64,000 nt of DNA, taken from Clostridia bacterium. Its GTDB lineage: Bacteria > Bacillota > Clostridia > Oscillospirales > CAG-272. This document shows, in pieces, positions 60,791 to 64,000 of the stretch (positions are counted from its first letter, which is position 1; every line of letters begins with the position of its first letter). The notes below the pieces were generated by a model. That model did no database searches. It saw only the letters and a list, made by a program, of their open reading frames with translations, and was not told the origin of the DNA. The stretch covers positions 1 through 64,000 of the forward strand of contig JAGBFG010000016.1 in the NCBI GenBank assembly GCA_017936565.1, in the 5' to 3' direction. A program made the translations under genes and the position numbers.

Positions 60791-61768
60791 TCAGTCTACC
60801 TTCAACACAACCTTGCCCACATTCTTGCCTTGATAAAGAATGTCGTGAGCGGCCTCTGCCTCTTGAATGGAAAGAACTGCGTGAATGGTGGGCTTTACCT
60901 CACCATAGGAAACCTTGGGCCAAACCTCTTTCACCAAGCTCGAAAGGATTTGCGCCTTCATTTCAGGGGTACGGGAGCGCAGGGTGCTTCCCACAATGCG
61001 AATGTTCTTTTTGTAGATGTTTTTCAAATCAATCGTGGTAGTAACCCCCGCCAAAGCGGCAATCACAATCCAACGGCAGCCATATTTCACATAAGGCAGG
61101 CAGTCACCCAGATTTTGTCCGCCAAGACAGTCAATGGCAATGTCAACGGCGCGCCCCGCTGCCTCTTCCGCCTTCAAAACCTCAGGCAGACTTTGCACTC
61201 TGGTGTCAACAATCAAATCTGCGCCCAAATGCTTGATAGCCTGAGGGTCGCTGATGACCGTCGTAATAACGCGCAGCCCAAAAGCCTTTGCCATAGGAAT
61301 GATAACGCTGGCAAGACCGCTAGCCCCCGCTTGCATCAGCAGAGTGTCGCCCGCCTTGGCGTGCCCCTCTACAAACAGCTTCAAATAGGCTGTCGCGAAA
61401 GCCTCGGGAATGGCAGCCGCCTCTTCCATCGTGCAGTTTTCGGGAACAGGCATACACATATCATATTTAACAGAAACGTATTGGGCATATCCGCCGCCGC
61501 CAAGCAGCGCGCAAACCTTGTCGCCGATTTTGTAGGTGGATTTTGCCTTTGCTCCTTCTGTCATTTCCACAATCTCGCCCGAAACCTCAAGTCCCATCCA
61601 TTCAGGACAGCCTGCAGGCGGGGGATAGTCGCCCTCTCTTTGCATCAGGTCGGCGCGGTTCAAGGCGGCATATTCCACCTTTACAAGAACCTCGTCCTCT
61701 AAAAGTATGGGGTTTGGAACGTCATCCCATCTTAAACTCTTGTCATCGTTTACCAAAATCGCTTTCAT
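60791..61768 (-). CDS. zinc-independent quinone oxidoreductase-like (MDR family) protein
   Basis: A 325-residue medium-chain dehydrogenase/reductase of the quinone oxidoreductase subgroup: ALNRADLMQREGDYPPP, GLEVSGEI, GDKVCALLGGGGYAQY and the nucleotide segment LMQAGASGLASVIIPMAKA. The structural and catalytic zinc cysteines of alcohol dehydrogenases are absent, as expected for this NADPH-dependent subgroup. It is monocistronic and convergent with ftsH. Confidence 0.88.
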   Translation of the reverse strand: MKAILVNDDKSLRWDDVPNPILLEDEVLVKVEYAALNRADLMQREGDYPPPAGCPEWMGLEVSGEIVEMTEGAKAKSTYKIGDKVCALLGGGGYAQYVSVKYDMCMPVPENCTMEEAAAIPEAFATAYLKLFVEGHAKAGDTLLMQAGASGLASVIIPMAKAFGLRVITTVISDPQAIKHLGADLIVDTRVQSLPEVLKAEEAAGRAVDIAIDCLGGQNLGDCLPYVKYGCRWIVIAALAGVTTTIDLKNIYKKNIRIVGSTLRSRTPEMKAQILSSLVKEVWPKVSYGEVKPTIHAVLSIQEAEAAHDILYQGKNVGKVVLKVD

Positions 61769-61836
61769 TTCTTGCTCTCCTTGTCATATAAGCTTTTATT
61801 ATGGAAAAAGTTATCTTCTGTCTATATTGTAGCATC

Positions 61837-61865
61837 TTGACTTTTGAAAAAAAATAGAATATAAT
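61837..61865 (+). promoter_or_regulatory. promoter of the AraC regulator
   Basis: TTGACT (61837-61842), 17 bases, TATAAT (61860-61865). It leaves a leader of about 90 bases. Confidence 0.75.
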
Positions 61866-61960
61866 ATAAAAAAACAAAACAATTCTACAACGGAAAGGGA
61901 AAAAGCTAAAACTTTTTCGCCAATTATCCCGAAAGACCTGTATAGAAAGGTTGAAGCATT

Positions 61961-62767
61961 ATGGAAATAGACAGACTTTCAAGACTATCTTTTTTTATGG
62001 TGGATAAATATGAATATCAAAACAGTCACGTTTGTGATTTCAGAGCCGTCCCGCGTCCCCATTACTGTATGGGGCTCTTGTTAGAGGGAAGCGCGGATTT
62101 CACCGACAATGAAGGGAAAACCGTGCATATAGAGGCGGGAGATATTATCTTTGTTCCCATTTCCTCTACCTATCGCTCCGTATGGCAGGGAAGCCCTCGT
62201 ATTTGCTATATCAGTATGCACTTTGCCTTTGAAATCAACTGCGGCATATCCGAAAAGGACGACTATCTTTTGCAAAAAATACGCCTTCCCGAATTTGAAA
62301 AAACCAAGCAAAGCTTCCTGCTCGCCCAAGAAAACTATAATAACAAAGAGAATAGCAAAAAAATGGGTGTCCTCGGTATTTTCTTTTCTATGCTGGAACA
62401 GCTGATGCCCCTGTTAAAAAAGAATAAAACCGTTCCCACAGACACGAGAATAGAGAAAATAAAAGAGTACATCAATTTGCATTCCGAAAAGAAAATGACC
62501 ATAGAGGAATTGGCGAAAATCGGAATGATGAGCGTGTCAAACCTGCATCTGCTCTTCAAAAAATATACCAATATGTCGCCAATAGAATATAAAAACAGAG
62601 CGCTTATCAGCCGCGCTATGCGCCTGCTCAAAAGCGACCCCTATCTTTCCATAGAGGAAGTCAGCGATATGCTTGGCTTTGAGTCCTCGGTGTATTTCAG
62701 AAGAATTTTCAAGCAATATACAGGAAAAACACCAAAGGAATACCGGCAAGCCGAAGGCGAAATATAA
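61961..62767 (+). CDS. AraC family transcriptional regulator
   Basis: A 268-residue regulator. The N-terminal cupin-like sensor domain (about 20-100: GLLLEGSADF, EAGDIIFVPI) is followed by a double helix-turn-helix (about 165-265: MTIEELAKIGMMSVSNLHLL and LSIEEVSDMLGFESSVYFRR) ending in TGKTPKEYR, the AraC signature. The ligand and targets are unknown. It is divergent from the oxidoreductase, which it may regulate. Confidence 0.9.
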   Translation: MEIDRLSRLSFFMVDKYEYQNSHVCDFRAVPRPHYCMGLLLEGSADFTDNEGKTVHIEAGDIIFVPISSTYRSVWQGSPRICYISMHFAFEINCGISEKDDYLLQKIRLPEFEKTKQSFLLAQENYNNKENSKKMGVLGIFFSMLEQLMPLLKKNKTVPTDTRIEKIKEYINLHSEKKMTIEELAKIGMMSVSNLHLLFKKYTNMSPIEYKNRALISRAMRLLKSDPYLSIEEVSDMLGFESSVYFRRIFKQYTGKTPKEYRQAEGEI

Positions 62768-62788
62768 AAGCAAAAAAGCATAAGCAAA

Positions 62789-62822
62789 AAAGCCATTACA
62801 GCTCTTTGTCTGCAATGGCTTT
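62789..62822. terminator. bidirectional terminator between the AraC gene and the hydrogenase
   Basis: AAAGCCATTACAG/CTGCAATGGCTTT with one mismatch, T-rich on both sides. Confidence 0.8.
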
Positions 62823-62839
62823 CTCGTTATTTTGAGTTA

Positions 62840-64000
62840 TCAGAACTTTTTGCGTGCCACGTAATGTGTGTGCAACAGCTCATGCGCCTTGTGACCGTTG
62901 GGCTCACCAAGGAATTCTGCGTAAAGCTTCTGAATGGAGGGGTTCTCGTGGGAACGGCGAAGCGCCTTTCCTGCGTCCTCATCATACAAAGCCTTAGCGC
63001 GCAAAGCCTTGAAATCAACGTACATACGGTCCTTAGCGGGAACGATAGGCTGACCGCCACCGTTGATACAACCGCCGGGACAACCCATAATCTCAATAAA
63101 GGTGTAATCCTTTTCGCCACGCTTGATGGCTTCCAAAAGCGCCTTGGCGTTTCCGGAGCCGGAAGCAACAGCCACTTTAACAGGTGTGCCGTCAAGGTCA
63201 ATGGTGGCTTCCTTGATGCCTTCCATACCGCGAACAGCAGTCAGGTTCACATCAGCCAGCTCCTTGCCGGTAACCTTTGCGTAAACAGTACGCAAAGCGG
63301 CTTCCATAACACCACCCGTTGCGCCGAAAATGTCAGCAGCGCCGGTAGAGTCGCCAAGCATATCGTCAAACTTGCCGTCGGGCAAGCGAGCAAAGTCGAT
63401 GTTGGCATTGTTCAGCATACGCGCCAGCTCTCTGACGGTGATAACAGCATCTACATCCGCAAGACCGTTCACGCTCAGCTCATCTCTTGCAGCCTCAAAT
63501 TTCTTTGCGGTGCAGGGCATAACGGAAACAACGTAAATCTTTGCAGGATCAATGTTGTTCTTTTCTGCGAAGTAGCTCTTCACAATCGCGCCTGTCATCT
63601 GGTGAGGAGATTTGCAGGTGGAAAGGTTGGGGATAAATTCAGGGAAGAAGCTTTCGCAGTATTTAACCCAGCCGGGAGAGCAGGAGGTAATCATAGGAAG
63701 TGTGCCGCCGTTCTGCAAACGGGAGAGCAATTCGGTTCCCTCTTCAATAATGGTAAGGTCAGCGCCAAAGTTGGTGTCAAACACTCTGTCAAAGCCGAGT
63801 CTGCGCAAAGCGGTTGCGAGCTTTCCTGTTTGGGCAACACCCATAGGAAGACCGAACTCTTCGCCAATGGTAGCGCGAACGGCAGGAGCAGGCTGTACAA
63901 CAACAAACTTTTCAGGATCGTTCAAGGCGGCAAAAACGTCGTCAATGGCGCTCTTTTCAGTCAAAGCGCCAACAGGACAAGCGTTGATACACTGACCGCA
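62840..64000 (-). CDS. [FeFe] hydrogenase catalytic subunit, C-terminal part
   Basis: The frame is open through the right edge, where CGQCINACPVGAL, part of a 4Fe-4S ferredoxin domain, precedes the visible 374-residue H-cluster domain. The three H-cluster motifs are present: TSCSPGWVKYCE, MPCTAKKFEA and EIMGCPGGCINGGGQP, with all four cluster cysteines. It reduces protons with ferredoxin or NADH-derived electrons. The C-terminus (small subunit-like) is complete. The N-terminal ferredoxin region and partner genes lie outside the window. Confidence 0.93.
   Translation of the reverse strand, partial: CGQCINACPVGALTEKSAIDDVFAALNDPEKFVVVQPAPAVRATIGEEFGLPMGVAQTGKLATALRRLGFDRVFDTNFGADLTIIEEGTELLSRLQNGGTLPMITSCSPGWVKYCESFFPEFIPNLSTCKSPHQMTGAIVKSYFAEKNNIDPAKIYVVSVMPCTAKKFEAARDELSVNGLADVDAVITVRELARMLNNANIDFARLPDGKFDDMLGDSTGAADIFGATGGVMEAALRTVYAKVTGKELADVNLTAVRGMEGIKEATIDLDGTPVKVAVASGSGNAKALLEAIKRGEKDYTFIEIMGCPGGCINGGGQPIVPAKDRMYVDFKALRAKALYDEDAGKALRRSHENPSIQKLYAEFLGEPNGHKAHELLHTHYVARKKF

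Noticed and set aside
60488..61702. A 404-codon plus-strand frame running from ftsH across the oxidoreductase gene
   Set aside because: It crosses a strong bidirectional terminator and two confident genes and has no family motif.
1..64000. CRISPR arrays, rRNA genes, insertion sequences, integrases, phage genes
   Set aside because: No regular spacer-repeat arrays, no rRNA-like sequence and no transposase, integrase or phage structural motifs were found on either strand.

Overview
The window comes from a spore-forming anaerobic member of the Clostridia (Firmicutes). The evidence is spoIIR behind a sigma-F-like promoter, three T-box leaders, strong Gram-positive ribosome binding sites, ferredoxin-dependent 2-oxoacid oxidoreductase subunits, and an [FeFe] hydrogenase at the right edge. 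Base composition is moderate. Genus and family cannot be fixed from the sequence alone.

Layout. 1-8,005 holds housekeeping genes: the edge of an azlC-like gene, a queG-like gene, plsY, a methyltransferase, tsaE, tsaB, rpiB, spoIIR, yceD-rpmF and two membrane proteins. 8,027-10,378 is a small AT-rich island. It sits in the 3' end of a tRNA-Arg(CCT) gene, is bounded by a 38-bp perfect direct repeat, and carries a class III Fic protein, an elaborate structured RNA and an EcsC-like protein, but no integrase. 10,528-13,029 encodes a surface-anchored protein built from about 13 copies of a repeat I do not recognise. 13,130-20,000 holds a sugar-related group (MFS carrier, GH13 enzyme, NodB-type deacetylase), a LytTR/DUF3021 pair and a hydrolase.

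20,163-28,568 (minus strand) is one long aromatic amino acid operon, pheA-aroB-aroC-aroE/K-aroQ-aroA-tyrA-aroF. It is preceded by a strong promoter, a 49-codon leader peptide packed with Phe and Tyr codons, and an intrinsic terminator. This is a classical ribosome-mediated attenuator, which is unusual in a lineage that normally uses T-boxes for this purpose. Phosphate transport (pit and a DUF47 gene) and a beta-propeller glycosidase-like gene follow.

31,998-46,806 is the most unusual region. Two tandem XRE-cupin-acyl-CoA synthetase fusions each have their own promoter and T-box. Then come a P-loop ATPase, a four-subunit 2-oxoacid:ferredoxin oxidoreductase (VOR type) and ilvE. A third T-box precedes a LeuA-like protein that has lost its catalytic and metal-binding residues, a TIM-barrel/acyl-CoA synthetase fusion and an amidohydrolase. 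Because T-boxes switch genes on during amino acid starvation, I infer a biosynthetic route: scavenged branched (or aryl) acids are activated to acyl-CoA, reductively carboxylated to 2-oxoacids and transaminated to amino acids.

46,788-64,000 returns to core genes. recG-rarA-comEC lies on the minus strand, and the comEC product has a degenerate C-terminal metallo-hydrolase-like domain. A divergent operon gdpP-rplI-dnaB-tilS-hpt-ftsH follows, then a quinone oxidoreductase-like gene, an AraC regulator and the partial hydrogenase. No rRNA, CRISPR array, insertion sequence or integrase was seen.
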